From NCBI GenBank assembly GCA_016720545.1, contig JADKKK010000001.1, positions 620,001 through 684,000 on the forward strand: DNA of 64,000 nt. Reading direction: 5' to 3'. Origin of the DNA: Myxococcales bacterium. Lineage in GTDB: Bacteria > Myxococcota_A > Polyangia > Polyangiales > Polyangiaceae. Below the pieces are notes generated by a model. The model was not told the origin of the DNA, ran no database searches, and was given only the letters and a program-made list of their open reading frames with translations. This document shows positions 34,626 to 43,730 of this stretch, in pieces (within the stretch, counting starts at the first letter, position 1; each line of letters starts with the position of its first letter). Position numbers and translations under genes: made by a program.

Positions 34626-35345
34626 TCAGTCGTAGCGCTCGGAGTGCACCTGCTGGCGCTCGAGCCCCATGTCTTTGCGGAGCAGGTCGCGGACCGCACC
34701 GACCATGCGGTGGAGCCCGCAGATGTACACGTTCGTTCGACCGAACGACGACAGCTCGTCGTAGAGCTCTCGCACGTGGGTCTGGACGTAGCCGCGCCGC
34801 CCCTCCCACGCGTCGGGCGCGCGAGACAGCGTGAAGGCCCCACGGAAGTGCGGATAGCGGGCCTCGAGGTCGGCGAGCTCGTCGGCGTAGATGCGATCCG
34901 CGGGCGTGCGCACTCCGAAGATGAGGCGCATGGGAGAGGTGTCGCCGTCGGCGAGGGCGTGCTTGAGCATGCTGCGCAGCGGGGTGTATCCGGTGCCGGT
35001 CGCGACGAAGAGCGACGGGCCGCGCACCTTGCGCACGAAGATGCCCTGCGGACCGACGACGGTCACTCGATCGCCAGGGACGAGCGCGTGGAGGCGCGTC
35101 GAGCCCGGGCCCCCCTCGACCCGCGTCACCGCGAGCTCGAAGCGCCCCGTGCCGTCCGGCGGCGACGCGAGGCTGTACGCGCGGCGGAGCGCGCCGATGG
35201 TCTCGCCGAGCTCGAGGTTCACCCACTGCCCGGCGAGGAAGGAGAGCGGGAGGCCGTCGGTTCGCTCGAACGTGAGCTCACGCACGCCGTCGGCGAGAGG
35301 GCGCGCGGCGACCAGCGCGGCCGTGAACGTCTCAGGGGGCTGCAT
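34626..35345 (-). CDS. FAD/NAD(P)H-binding oxidoreductase (ferredoxin reductase-like)
   Basis: This 239-residue protein has the FNR fold. RAYSLAS (about residue 55) binds the flavin phosphate, GTGYTPLRSML (about 116) is the NAD(P)H pyrophosphate motif, and YICGLHRMV precedes a C-terminal HSERYD. The usual FNR terminal aromatic is replaced by Tyr-Asp at positions 238-239. It would pass electrons between NAD(P)H and an acceptor protein that is not encoded beside it. There is no ferredoxin or heme domain, so it is a stand-alone reductase. It follows an unknown gene by 14 bases on the same strand and converges on kup. Confidence 0.85.
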   Translation of the reverse strand: MQPPETFTAALVAARPLADGVRELTFERTDGLPLSFLAGQWVNLELGETIGALRRAYSLASPPDGTGRFELAVTRVEGGPGSTRLHALVPGDRVTVVGPQGIFVRKVRGPSLFVATGTGYTPLRSMLKHALADGDTSPMRLIFGVRTPADRIYADELADLEARYPHFRGAFTLSRAPDAWEGRRGYVQTHVRELYDELSSFGRTNVYICGLHRMVGAVRDLLRKDMGLERQQVHSERYD

Positions 35346-35359
35346 GGGCGCGTTGTACC

Positions 35360-35980
35360 TCAGCGTGCGGCGGGAAGGCGATACGCGAAGCCAGCTTTTA
35401 CACGCGAGAGCGTCGCGAGGCGGTGCTCCATGAGCAGGAGCGCGTCGCCGACCTCTTCCAGGGCGAGGCCGCGCGCGCGCCCCTCGACGAGCACCTCGAG
35501 CGCGAAGGGCGTTGCGTCTTCCGGGTGAAAGAACGCGCCGGGGAGCAGCGCGACCTCGCCGGCCTCGCTCGCCACGAGGCGCGCGTCACAAAGGCCCCCC
35601 TCGTGCCGGAAGATGCCCGCCGCGGATGCGTCGTCGAACGCCTCCACGCGGAACCTGGCGCCCGACCACAGGTCCTCGAACGCGACGTGCCGCGCGCCCG
35701 AGTCGGGGAACAGCTGAAAGAGGCCGCGGTGCGCGGTGGTGAGCGATCGCGCCGCGGGACGGAGGTCGGCGGCGAGCGTCGGCCCGAGCTCGCGCGCGAG
35801 CCCTCCCCGAGTGAGGGCAGTGTCCCAGAACGCTCGGGTGCGGCGCTCGTCGGCGAGGGAGAAGGTCCCCGCGCGCTCGCCGAACGCCGTGCGGAGCCGC
35901 TCCACCCTCGCCGCGTGCGCCGGAGCCCCCGCGAGGGCCACGAGCGCATCGTACGCCGCGAACACCCGAGAACCTGCCAT
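35360..35980 (-). CDS. Unknown soluble protein upstream of the flavin reductase
   Basis: I do not recognise this 206-residue protein. It has no signal peptide or membrane helix. It contains ERTRAFWDTAL-like helical sequence in the first half and a beta-rich second half (LPGAFFHPEDATPFALEVLVEG). It ends 14 bases before the flavin reductase gene, so the two probably form an operon, which makes a partner of the reductase a reasonable guess. ATG 35980 is chosen; the longer open frame extending to 36532 runs across the divergent gene on the other strand and is a shadow. Confidence 0.65.
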   Translation of the reverse strand: MAGSRVFAAYDALVALAGAPAHAARVERLRTAFGERAGTFSLADERRTRAFWDTALTRGGLARELGPTLAADLRPAARSLTTAHRGLFQLFPDSGARHVAFEDLWSGARFRVEAFDDASAAGIFRHEGGLCDARLVASEAGEVALLPGAFFHPEDATPFALEVLVEGRARGLALEEVGDALLLMEHRLATLSRVKAGFAYRLPAAR

Positions 35981-36067
35981 ATCTTGGCGAGAGTCGCTCG
36001 AAACCGGGCGGAGGTGGTAGGCTTTCGCCAGGGCGCTCCCCGCCCCCCCGCGCCCACCCCCGCTCCT

Positions 36068-36460
36068 ATGGAAAACCGCTTCTTCTTCCCCCAGCAGGCG
36101 CTCGACGAGTGGATCGTCGACGGACGCATCGAGCTCGCCAACGGGGAGCTCACGATCGTGTCGGAGGGCCGCGTCTACCGGGTCGCCGAGGCGGTGCGGG
36201 TGCTCGTCGAGGTCACGGGCGCGGAGGACGAGAACGAGCTCGTGGGTCGGGTCAAGTCGCTCGCCTTCCTGCAAGAGCTCGGGGCCGAGCTGCTCGAGGG
36301 CTCCATGCTCATCGGCGACAACGCCTACGACGTCGTGCCCGGCTTCACGGCGGTGCCACCGGTCCCCTACGAGGAGCACCGAAAGCGCCGGAGCGGGGCC
36401 ACCGCGGGGAGCGACGAGGCCCTCATCCAAAGCCTCGCCGTCGGGAGCCCTCGCGCGTGA
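36068..36460 (+). CDS. Small conserved unknown protein
   Basis: The 130-residue product starts MENRFFFPQQALDEW and contains a beta-helix-type pattern through residue 100 (IELANGELTIVSEG, YRVAEAVRVLVEVTGAEDENELVGR), ending in a charged, probably flexible tail. I see no signal peptide, membrane segment or catalytic motif. From memory I believe such proteins occur in other myxobacteria. ATG 36068 begins the coherent sequence; the upstream open frame is antisense to the neighbouring gene and rejected. It is divergent from the unknown gene at 35360 and precedes the CcsA/HemX-like gene by 70 bases. Confidence 0.65.
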   Translation: MENRFFFPQQALDEWIVDGRIELANGELTIVSEGRVYRVAEAVRVLVEVTGAEDENELVGRVKSLAFLQELGAELLEGSMLIGDNAYDVVPGFTAVPPVPYEEHRKRRSGATAGSDEALIQSLAVGSPRA

Positions 36461-36530
36461 GCCCGGAAATGAGGCCCGGAGGGGCGAACCCAGGTCGATG
36501 GCGAGCGCGAGCCGAAGGCGAAGGGGTGCC

Positions 36531-37409
36531 ATGAACCCCCACGTCGCGGACGTGCTCTTCGTCGCCGCGGCGCTCGACTACCTCGCGGCGACGGCCCTGT
36601 TCGTTCGCTACCTGGTCGCGAAGGCGCCGCTCGAGCGCGACGGCCTGCTCGCGGCCCGCCTCGTCGCCGTCGGCGCCGCGTTCCACGCCGCGCACATCGT
36701 CACGGCGTCGCTCGTGTGGCAGGTGTGCCCCGTGGCCGGCATCCACTTCCCCATCAGCGTGGCGACCATGCTCATGGCCGCGGCCTACGCCGCGCTCCGG
36801 AAGCGATGGCGCCTCGACGTCCTCGGAGCCTTCGTCGCGCCGCTCGCGCTGACGGCCCACCTCGCCCTCCGATTCACCGGCACCGGGCCGATGGACCCCA
36901 CGCCGCGGCTGCGCTCGGCGATGCTGCCGGTCCACGTCGCGATGAACGTCCTCGGCGTCGCCCTCTTCAGCTTGGCGTTCGCCGCGGCCGCGCTGTTCCT
37001 CGTCCAGGAGCGGCTCCTGAAGAAGAAGCTCACGCTCGGGCTCTTCAAGCGGCTGCCACCGCTGGACGCGCTCGATCGAGCGGAGCACCGCTTCCTCCTC
37101 GCCGGCTTCCCGCTGCTGACTCTGGGCATCGTGACCGGCACGGTGTTCGTGCGGCACGCCGAGGTCGTCACCGCCTCCGACGTGGCCCGCACGGCCTTCG
37201 GCTACGCCACCTGGCTGCTCGCCGCGGCCGTGCTCTTCCTCCGCGCCTCGGCGGGGTGGCGCGGGCGGCGCGCGGCGTACGGCACAATCGCAGGCTTCGG
37301 GTTCGCCTTGGTGGTCATTGCATTCTACACGTTTCGCGCGCCCTCGGCTCCCCAGGTCGAGCTCCAGGGCCTGACGGCCGTCGCCCGCGCGTCCGGGGTC
37401 GTCCCGTGA
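36531..37409 (+). CDS. CcsA/HemX-like membrane protein upstream of hemA
   Basis: This 292-residue protein has eight predicted hydrophobic segments and a Trp/His pattern similar to the CcsA/CcmC cytochrome c assembly family. His residues occur at AAFHAAHIV, LPVHVAMN and EHRFLLAG. In Bacillus and several delta-proteobacteria a HemX protein of this family sits beside hemA and affects its level. Here it overlaps the hemA GTG start by GTGA. ATG 36531 is chosen, with ATG 36498 as an alternative. It may act in heme handling for cytochromes, or in control of HemA; the sequence does not decide between them. Confidence 0.78.
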   Translation: MNPHVADVLFVAAALDYLAATALFVRYLVAKAPLERDGLLAARLVAVGAAFHAAHIVTASLVWQVCPVAGIHFPISVATMLMAAAYAALRKRWRLDVLGAFVAPLALTAHLALRFTGTGPMDPTPRLRSAMLPVHVAMNVLGVALFSLAFAAAALFLVQERLLKKKLTLGLFKRLPPLDALDRAEHRFLLAGFPLLTLGIVTGTVFVRHAEVVTASDVARTAFGYATWLLAAAVLFLRASAGWRGRRAAYGTIAGFGFALVVIAFYTFRAPSAPQVELQGLTAVARASGVVP

Positions 37410-38774
37410 GAGACCGCAGCGCGAGCATCGTGGTCGTGGGGCTCTCCCACCGCACCGCCCCCGTCGAGGTGCGCGAGCGGTTCGCGGCCGCGAGCGAGGC
37501 GCTGCCCTTGCTGCTCGCGAGGCTCGCGGCGCGCAGCGAGATCGCGGAGACCCTCTTCCTCTCCACCTGCAATCGTGTCGAGGTCTTCGCGCGCGCGCGC
37601 GCGCCGATGCCGGAGACCGCCTTCCACGCGGTGCGCGAGGTGCTGCGCGATCACGCCGCGCTCTCGAGCCACGAGGAGCTCAGCGGCTACCTCTACGAGC
37701 GCGACGGGGAGGAAGCCGTCCGCCACATTTTCCGCGTGACGGCGAGCCTCGAGAGCATGGTCCTCGGCGAGCCGCAGATCCTGGGCCAGGTGAAGGAAGC
37801 GTACGATCTCGCCGTCGAGGCGGGCACGCTCGGCAACCTGCTCGGCCGGTGCGTGACGCGCGCGTTCTCCGTCGCCAAGCGCGTGCGCCGAGACGGCGCT
37901 CGGGGCCGGCACGGTGAGTATCAGCAGCGTGGCGGTGGACCTCGCGCGGAGCATCTTCGGCGACCTCACGGGGCACTCGGTGCTGCTCGTGGGCGCCGGC
38001 GAGATGGCCGAGGCCGCGGCGAAGAGCCTCGGCAAGGGCGCCCGCTCGGTCAGGGTGTGCAACCGAAACTTCGAGCGCGCCGCCCAGCTCGCGCAGACCT
38101 TCGGGGGCACCGCCGCGCCGCTCGCGAACCTCGAGGAGGAGCTCGTCCTCAGCGACGTCGTCGTGGTGAGCACGGCGAGCCGCGACTTCGTCATCACGCG
38201 GGACCTCGTCAAGCGCGCGATGAAGCGGCGCAGGGGGCGCACCCTCTTCATCGTCGACATCTCGGTGCCGCGGAACGTCGATCCGGAGGCGCACGACGTC
38301 GACAACGTGTTCGTCTACAACGTCGACGACCTCGAGTCGCAGGTCGCCGAGGGGCTCCGCGCGCGGCAAGGCGAGGCGGCTGCCGCGGAGGCGATCGTGG
38401 CGGCCGAGCTCGACGAGTGGCGCACGTGGACGCGCGGGCTCGACGTGCAGCCCACCATCGTGGGGCTCCGCGCGAAGGCGCGCGCGGCCATGCTCGGCGA
38501 GCTCGACAGGAGCCTCGCCGGGAAGCTCCGCCACCTCGGAGAGCCCGAACGCGCGGCGCTGGCCCAAATGGTCGACTCCGCCGTGAACAAGCTCCTGCAC
38601 GGCCCCACCGCCCGCTTGAAATCGGGCGACTCGGCGGAGCTCGTCGCCGCGGCGCGAGCGCTCTTCGATCTACGCGACGACGATCCCCCGACGGACGGCC
38701 CGAAGGCCCACGGCGAGCCGACGACGGAGCGTCCCCCTCCCCCGCGGAGCGACGAGGAGCAGGCGGTGCACTGA
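37406..38774 (+). CDS. hemA: Glutamyl-tRNA reductase HemA, frame broken by a single-base change
   Basis: HemA reduces glutamyl-tRNA to glutamate-1-semialdehyde, the first committed step of the C5 pathway. The N-terminal part (frame from GTG 37406) has GLSHRTAPVEVRE, the catalytic STCNR (Cys55) and GEPQILGQVK. After AKRVR at 37877-37888 the continuation ETALGAGTVSISSVAVDLA lies in the next frame from 37890. One base (37889) is therefore extra, or two are missing. The rest (VGAGEM, DISVPRNVDP, C-terminal dimer domain) runs to TGA 38772-38774. Corrected length is about 455 residues, with an unusual Pro/Glu-rich tail of about 40. An intact enzyme is normally essential, so a sequence error is likely. 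Confidence 0.85.
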
Positions 38775-38775
38775 C

Positions 38776-39867
38776 GTGTCCCCGACGGCGTCAGAGGCCC
38801 GCGAAGAGCTCGTGCGGCGGTTCGGCGGAGGCGACCTCATCGCGAGCGCGACGCTGCAAGCCGGCGTGCAGTACCTCGACACGTCGTACGGGTTCTGGGC
38901 CTACCGCCCCGTCCGGGGCGCGTGGGTCACGCTGGGCGGGCCCATCTGCGGCGAGGCCGACCGCGTGGCCATGCTCGACCGGCTGCTCGCCGCGACCCGC
39001 GCGCCCCTCCTCTGCTACGTGCGGGGGGAGCTGATCTCCGACCTCGACGCCGGCGTGGGCCTGCGCGCGCGGGGCCTGTACGCCGCGGGGATGGGCCAGG
39101 ACCACCACGCCGACCTCGACGCGCTCCTCTCGAGCCCCTGCGCGGAGGTGAGGAGCGCGGTTTCGAAGGCGCGGCGCGCGGGGATCCGCCTCGAGCCGTT
39201 CGAGCTCGCCGACGCCGACGCCGACGCGCGCGCCCGGCTCGCCGCCCTCTCGGCCGACTACCTGCGGCGCGCGGAGATGCCCCGCGAGATGTCGTTCCTC
39301 ATTCGGCCTCTCACGCTCGAGCGCGCCGGCGCCCGCCGCGCGTTCTGGCTCACGCGGCGGGCGCCCCCGGGCGAAGACCCGCGGTTCGGGGTGGTGGTCC
39401 TCAATCCCATTTACGATCGCGGGGAGCGGACTGCCTATTTGCTCGACGTCCTCAGGTTCGAGAAGACGCGGGTCTGGGGTGTGTGGCTCTCCACCGTGTT
39501 CGCGCTGGCGGAGCTCCTGAAAGACGAGGGGCTCGGCCTCTCGCTCGGGTTCTGCCCGCTCCACGCGGTGCAGCGCCCACCAAATGGCGCGTCGCGAGCG
39601 CTGGGCTGGCAGATGGAGCGCCTGGCGCACCTCGTGGGGAGCGCGAAGTACCTCACGAGCCTCCGACGGCTGAAGTCGCTCATCCCTCACGCCCGCGAGG
39701 CCCGCTACTTCGTCGCCCACTCGCGCGTCGCACCGGCCGCGCTCGCGCGCTTCACGGAGGCGCTCGGGGTGGGCGCCTCGGCCCTCCTCGGCCCCGATTT
39801 GCTGCGCGTCCTCCGGCGCGGCGTGCTCACGCGCACGGCGCGCCACGCCGACGAGGCGCCCCCGTGA
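38776..39867 (+). CDS. DUF2156-type (phosphatidylglycerol lysyltransferase-like) GNAT protein
   Basis: This 363-residue soluble protein resembles DUF2156, the fold of the MprF synthase domain and relatives that use aminoacyl-tRNA. Tell-tale pieces are FWAYRPVRGAWVTLGGPICG, the Arg-rich AEVRSAVSKARRAGIRLE segment, RAEMPREMSFLI, and a closing LKDEGLGLSLGFCPLHAV. It lacks the MprF membrane part. The GTG start at 38776 comes 1 base after the hemA stop, and it overlaps the next gene by GTGA. A tRNA- or acyl-dependent transfer to a lipid or peptide is inferred from the fold only. It is the first of four overlapping genes inserted between hemA and hemC. Confidence 0.72.
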   Translation: MSPTASEAREELVRRFGGGDLIASATLQAGVQYLDTSYGFWAYRPVRGAWVTLGGPICGEADRVAMLDRLLAATRAPLLCYVRGELISDLDAGVGLRARGLYAAGMGQDHHADLDALLSSPCAEVRSAVSKARRAGIRLEPFELADADADARARLAALSADYLRRAEMPREMSFLIRPLTLERAGARRAFWLTRRAPPGEDPRFGVVVLNPIYDRGERTAYLLDVLRFEKTRVWGVWLSTVFALAELLKDEGLGLSLGFCPLHAVQRPPNGASRALGWQMERLAHLVGSAKYLTSLRRLKSLIPHAREARYFVAHSRVAPAALARFTEALGVGASALLGPDLLRVLRRGVLTRTARHADEAPP

Positions 39868-40478
39868 GCCGCGAGGCGAGGCTACGCGCGCGGCTCGGCT
39901 TCTTCGTCGACGCGGGGCGGCTCGAGGCCTTGCCCTCCCCTTGGCAGGTGCGAGTGGGCTGGCTCGCGATGCTGCCCGTGACGCTCTCGGAGAGCGGGCG
40001 TGAGCGCGCGCGCAGCCGCAGCACGTGGCTTGGGCAAATACCGATCCGCGTGCCGCTGCAGACGCTGTATTCGCCGGCGCAGGCGCGCGCCGAGACTGGC
40101 CTCTACGAGCCCGCGAGCCACATCGTACGACACCTACTCAGCGTGTATCACGAGGACGCATTCTTGGGATACGATCTCCAGCTCTTGCAGTCGCACGAGG
40201 GCGGGCTCGCGCTGCTCCGGCGGCGCGCGGCGGAGGTGGCGTCGTCGCGCGGGTGGGTCGCGCGGGGGCTCCGCGAGCTCTGCGCGTGGCCGGGGTACCA
40301 CGCGGGGCTCGCCGACCTGGCCGAGCGCGCGGAGCGCTTCGAATACCCCGATCCGCTCGACCTCGATCCCCGCTTCGTCACGCTCGTCGGCTTCGCGCGG
40401 TTCTGCCTCACGCTGCCCGACTGGCCTCCTCGGGAGTTTTACGGCTTCGACCTCCGGTCGCTCGGGAGGCGCCCGTGA
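39864..40478 (+). CDS. Unknown protein in the hemA-hemC cassette
   Basis: I do not recognise this 204-residue protein. It begins at GTG 39864 (GTGA overlap with the previous gene) and overlaps the following gene in the same way at 40475. The sequence is mostly helical (RSTWLGQIPIRVPLQTLYSP, HIVRHLLSVYHEDAFLGYDL). It has several conserved-looking Trp, His and Tyr residues and no signal peptide or membrane helix. A Tyr-His-Glu-Asp motif near residue 98 could bind metal, but this is speculative. Its tight position between a GNAT protein and a lipid acyltransferase suggests a partner function. Confidence 0.65.
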   Translation: MSREARLRARLGFFVDAGRLEALPSPWQVRVGWLAMLPVTLSESGRERARSRSTWLGQIPIRVPLQTLYSPAQARAETGLYEPASHIVRHLLSVYHEDAFLGYDLQLLQSHEGGLALLRRRAAEVASSRGWVARGLRELCAWPGYHAGLADLAERAERFEYPDPLDLDPRFVTLVGFARFCLTLPDWPPREFYGFDLRSLGRRP

Positions 40479-41278
40479 GCACCCCGGGGGAGCTCGGCAT
40501 GTACGATCCCGCGTTCGTCGCAGAGCACGCGCCGTGGCTCCGGCGCGGGCTCTTCCGCTATTTCCGCGCCGACGTCTCGGGGCTCGAGCATCTCCCCACG
40601 GGGCCGTTCGTCGCCGTCGGGAACCACAGCGGCGCCACGCTCATCCCCGACACCCTCGTCTGGCTCGCCGCGTACCACACGGCGGGGCGCCCCACGCCGC
40701 TGCTCACGCTCGCGCACGACCAGCTCTTCACCGCCTACCCCGCGCCCCTCTCGCGGGCGCTCGCGCGGCTCGGCGCGGTGCGGGCCTGTCCTTCGCTCGC
40801 CCGTCGGGCCCTCGACGCCGGGTACGCCGTGCAGCTCTACCCTGGAGGCGACTACGACGCGTGCCGCAGCTACGCGCGGCGCGACGAGATCGTCTTCGCG
40901 GGGCGGCGCGGCTACGTCGACCTCGCGCGCGAGGCCGGAGTCCCGCTCGTGCCCATCGTTTCGCACGGCGCGCACGCGGCGCTCCTCGTGCTCTGGGACG
41001 GCGCGGCGCTCGCCGACGCGCTGGACCTGCCCCGACGGCTCCGGCTCGCGACGTTCCCGCTCTCACTGTCGCTTCCCTGGGGGCTCTGGCTCGGCCCGCT
41101 GCCGGGATACTGGCCCCTGCCCACGCGCATCACCGTGCGCGCGCTCCCGCCGGTCTCGCCGGAGGGTCCGCCCGACGAGGTCGACGCGCGCGTGCGCGCC
41201 GCGATGCAGGCGGAGCTCACGCGACTCGCGCGACTCGCGCGGCGCGCGCGGCCTCCCGCCCCGGAGAGCGCCCCATGA
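40475..41278 (+). CDS. PlsC-like lysophospholipid/glycerolipid acyltransferase
   Basis: The 267-residue protein has the PlsC acyltransferase fold. NHSGATLIPD at about residue 49 matches the His-x4-Asp-type catalytic motif, although Asp is displaced and the loop is longer than in E. coli PlsC. A later YPGGDYDACR near residue 126 replaces the usual FPEGTRS motif. Hydrophobic segments are few, so it is a peripheral or single-span membrane enzyme. GTG 40475 overlaps the gene before it, and the gene ends in an ATGA overlap with the radical SAM gene. It probably acylates a glycerolipid or an amino-lipid made by the neighbouring GNAT protein. Confidence 0.75.
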   Translation: MSTPGELGMYDPAFVAEHAPWLRRGLFRYFRADVSGLEHLPTGPFVAVGNHSGATLIPDTLVWLAAYHTAGRPTPLLTLAHDQLFTAYPAPLSRALARLGAVRACPSLARRALDAGYAVQLYPGGDYDACRSYARRDEIVFAGRRGYVDLAREAGVPLVPIVSHGAHAALLVLWDGAALADALDLPRRLRLATFPLSLSLPWGLWLGPLPGYWPLPTRITVRALPPVSPEGPPDEVDARVRAAMQAELTRLARLARRARPPAPESAP

Positions 41279-42733
41279 TCCTCGACTCGGTCGCCGCGCT
41301 CGCGGCCCTCTCGACCGCCGACCTCGAGCGCCGTCTCGAGCGCCTCTTCGACGCCGAGCCTCGGCTACGCCCGCGCGCGGAGGAGCACGACTACCAGCTC
41401 ACCTACCCGCCCGCGGTCGCGGTCGAGAAGCCCCTCTACGCGCGGTCCCCCACGGACCCTGAGCTCCGCGAGCTTGGCCTCGGCGCGCTCGATGGCGTGG
41501 CCTTCTACTTCCACTTCGGGTTCTGCGCGTACCGGTGCAGGTACTGCTTTCACTACGAGCTCAAGACCCGGCGCGACGACGCGCTCATGGCGCGCTACGT
41601 CGACGCCCTCGCCCTCGAGCTCGACCGCGCGAAGGCGCTCGTGGGCGCAAAGAGAAACCTCCTTTACTTTCTCGGCGGCGGCACCCCGACCGCGCTGCCG
41701 ACGGCCCTCCTCGAGCGCTTCCTCGATCGGCTAGTGAGCACGCTCGGGCGGCCCCCCACGGCGCTCAGCACGGTGGAGGCGAAGCCCGTCACGGCGACCG
41801 ACGACAAGCTGCGCGCGCTCGTCGCGGCGGGGTTTCGTCGCATCAACCTCGGCGTCCAGACGCTCGACCCCGAGCTCTACGCGTACCACCACCACGGAGA
41901 GGACCTCCGCGTGGCGCAGAGCGCCATCGAGCGCGCCCGCAAGGCGGGGTTCGACTACGTGAACATCGACGTCATGACGGGCCTCGAGCGGCAGTCCGCG
42001 GCTTCGTGGGACACCACCCTCCAGGGCCTCGAGCGCCTGTGCCGGAGCGGCGCGGTCGACAGCGTCTTCATCTACCCGTACCACGACGATCCCCGCAGCA
42101 AGACCTACGGCACGACCGGCCTCGTGCCGTCGTTCGCCGAGACCGCCGCCACCGACGCGAAGGCCCGCGCCCTGTTCGAGCGCCTCGGCTTCTCGGAGCT
42201 CGGCGTGCGGTTCTACAGGTCACGCCGCCACGTGGCCCGCGAGCTGTTGGAGCTCGCCCGCGTGCGGCGGAGCCCGACCTACGGCGAGGTGCTCTATCAC
42301 GGGCTCGGGAACTCGAGCTTCTCGGTGGGTGACCGCGCGACCTACCTGAACCACCGCGACGTCGGGACCTACTGCGAGGCGGTCGAGGCCGGGCGCTCCG
42401 CGAATCTCCCACTTCGCCCCCCTGACCGACGCTCAGCGCGCCGCGCGCGACGTCACGTTCGACCTGCTCTACAGCCCCATCACGCGCGTGCGCTCGCGCG
42501 AAGCGAAGTACGGCGCCGCCGCGATGCGGCCCCACCTCGAGCGCTTCCGGCGGTGGGCCGCGCTCGGCCTCGGGACGGAGAGCCGCCTGTTCGGGACCTT
42601 CACGCTCACGCCGCTCGGCAAGCTCGTACACCAGCAGATGCTCGCCGCGCACTACCTCCCCGCCGATCGCGCGGAGCAGGCGCTGGCGATGCGCGCGCGG
42701 GCGGAGCTCGGGCGGCGCTACCGCGGCTACTGA
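41275..42733 (+). CDS. HemN-like radical SAM protein, frame broken by a single-base insertion
   Basis: The protein has the radical SAM cluster motif CAYRCRYC (Cys84, Cys88, Cys91; CxxxCxxC), the GGGTP SAM-binding motif at about residue 131, and a HemN/coproporphyrinogen-oxidase-type barrel (NLGVQTLDPELY, DYVNIDVMTGL). At 42403 one extra A shifts the frame after GRSA (GCG 42400-42402). The continuation ISHFAPLTDAQRAARDV reads from 42404 to the TGA at 42731-42733, giving about 485 residues. The C-terminal HemN-like winged domain is thus present. HemN relatives include coproporphyrinogen oxidases, heme-processing enzymes and cyclopropane-forming enzymes. Its place with an acyltransferase argues against a plain heme role. 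Confidence 0.75.
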
Positions 42734-42783
42734 GCGCCGGCAATTCTCGCCGCAAGGGCGCCGCGATTGACTAGGCTGCGCCC

Positions 42784-43680
42784 ATGCCTCGCATTGTGTA
42801 TGCTACACGCAAATCGGCGCTCGCCCTCGCGCAGTGCCGCGCGTTCGTCGCGCGGCTCGTGGCGGCCCACGCGGGCCTCGAGACCGACGAGCTCCAGGTG
42901 GTGACCACCGGCGACCGCGTCCAAGACCGCCCCCTCGCCGAGATCGGCGGCAAAGGCCTCTTCGTGAAGGAGATCGAGGAGGCCCTCCTCGCGGGTCGCG
43001 CCCACCTCGCCGTGCACTCCATCAAAGACGTGCCGGCCGTGGCGCAGCCCGGCCTCGTGCTCGCGTGCATCCCCGAGCGCGAGTCCCCGTGGGACGCGCT
43101 CGTCGCGCCCCGGTTCTCGGATCTCGCGTCGCTGCCCAGCGGCGCGCGGGTGGGCACTGGCAGCCTCCGGCGGCTGGTCGAGCTCCGTCGTGCGCGACCC
43201 GACCTCGACATCGTGCCCCTCCGCGGGAACGTCGACACGCGCCTGCGCAAGGTCGACGCCGGTGAGTACGACGCGATCGTGCTCGCGCACGCGGGCCTGC
43301 GGCGCCTCGACCTCGGCCACCGCGCGACGTCGGTGCTGACGGCGGACGACTGCCTGCCTGCGGTGGGCCAGGGCGCCCTCGGCATCGAGTGCCGGTCCGA
43401 CGACGACGCGACCCTCGCGCTGCTCGCGCCCCTGCACCACGCCGAGACGGCACGCGCCGTGTGCGCCGAGCGCGGCGTGCTGAAGGAGCTCGAGGGCGAC
43501 TGCAAGACCCCCATCGGCGCTTTCGCGGTGCGCGAAGGCGACTCGCTCCGCGTGCGCGCGCTCATCGCGCGCACCGACGGCACCGACCGCCGCAGCGTCG
43601 ACGAGCGCGTGCCCTACCCCACGACCGACGCGGCGGCCGAGCTCGCGGGACGTGAGGTAGGCGCCAAGCTGCGGCGCTGA
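42784..43680 (+). CDS. hemC: Hydroxymethylbilane synthase HemC
   Basis: HemC condenses four porphobilinogen molecules into the linear tetrapyrrole hydroxymethylbilane. The 298-residue product has the expected ATRKSALALAQ N-terminus, GGKGLFVKE, GTGSLRR and VGQGALGIECR. Cys240 in EGDCKTP holds the dipyrromethane cofactor. Length is normal for the family (about 310 residues). It follows the radical SAM gene by 50 bases and completes the hem locus that starts with hemA about 5.4 kb upstream. hemB, hemD and hemE are not in the window. The start ATG 42784 fits the conserved N-terminus. Confidence 0.95.
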   Translation: MPRIVYATRKSALALAQCRAFVARLVAAHAGLETDELQVVTTGDRVQDRPLAEIGGKGLFVKEIEEALLAGRAHLAVHSIKDVPAVAQPGLVLACIPERESPWDALVAPRFSDLASLPSGARVGTGSLRRLVELRRARPDLDIVPLRGNVDTRLRKVDAGEYDAIVLAHAGLRRLDLGHRATSVLTADDCLPAVGQGALGIECRSDDDATLALLAPLHHAETARAVCAERGVLKELEGDCKTPIGAFAVREGDSLRVRALIARTDGTDRRSVDERVPYPTTDAAAELAGREVGAKLRR

Positions 43681-43730
43681 GCGACCGTGAGGACGCACCG
43701 AGCCCGCCTCCGCGAGGACCGCGAAGAGCT

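Noticed and set aside
36716..39034. Long frame joining the CcsA-like region to hemA
   Set aside because: The first half is a shadow of the membrane protein; only the part from 37406 is real HemA sequence, up to the frame change.
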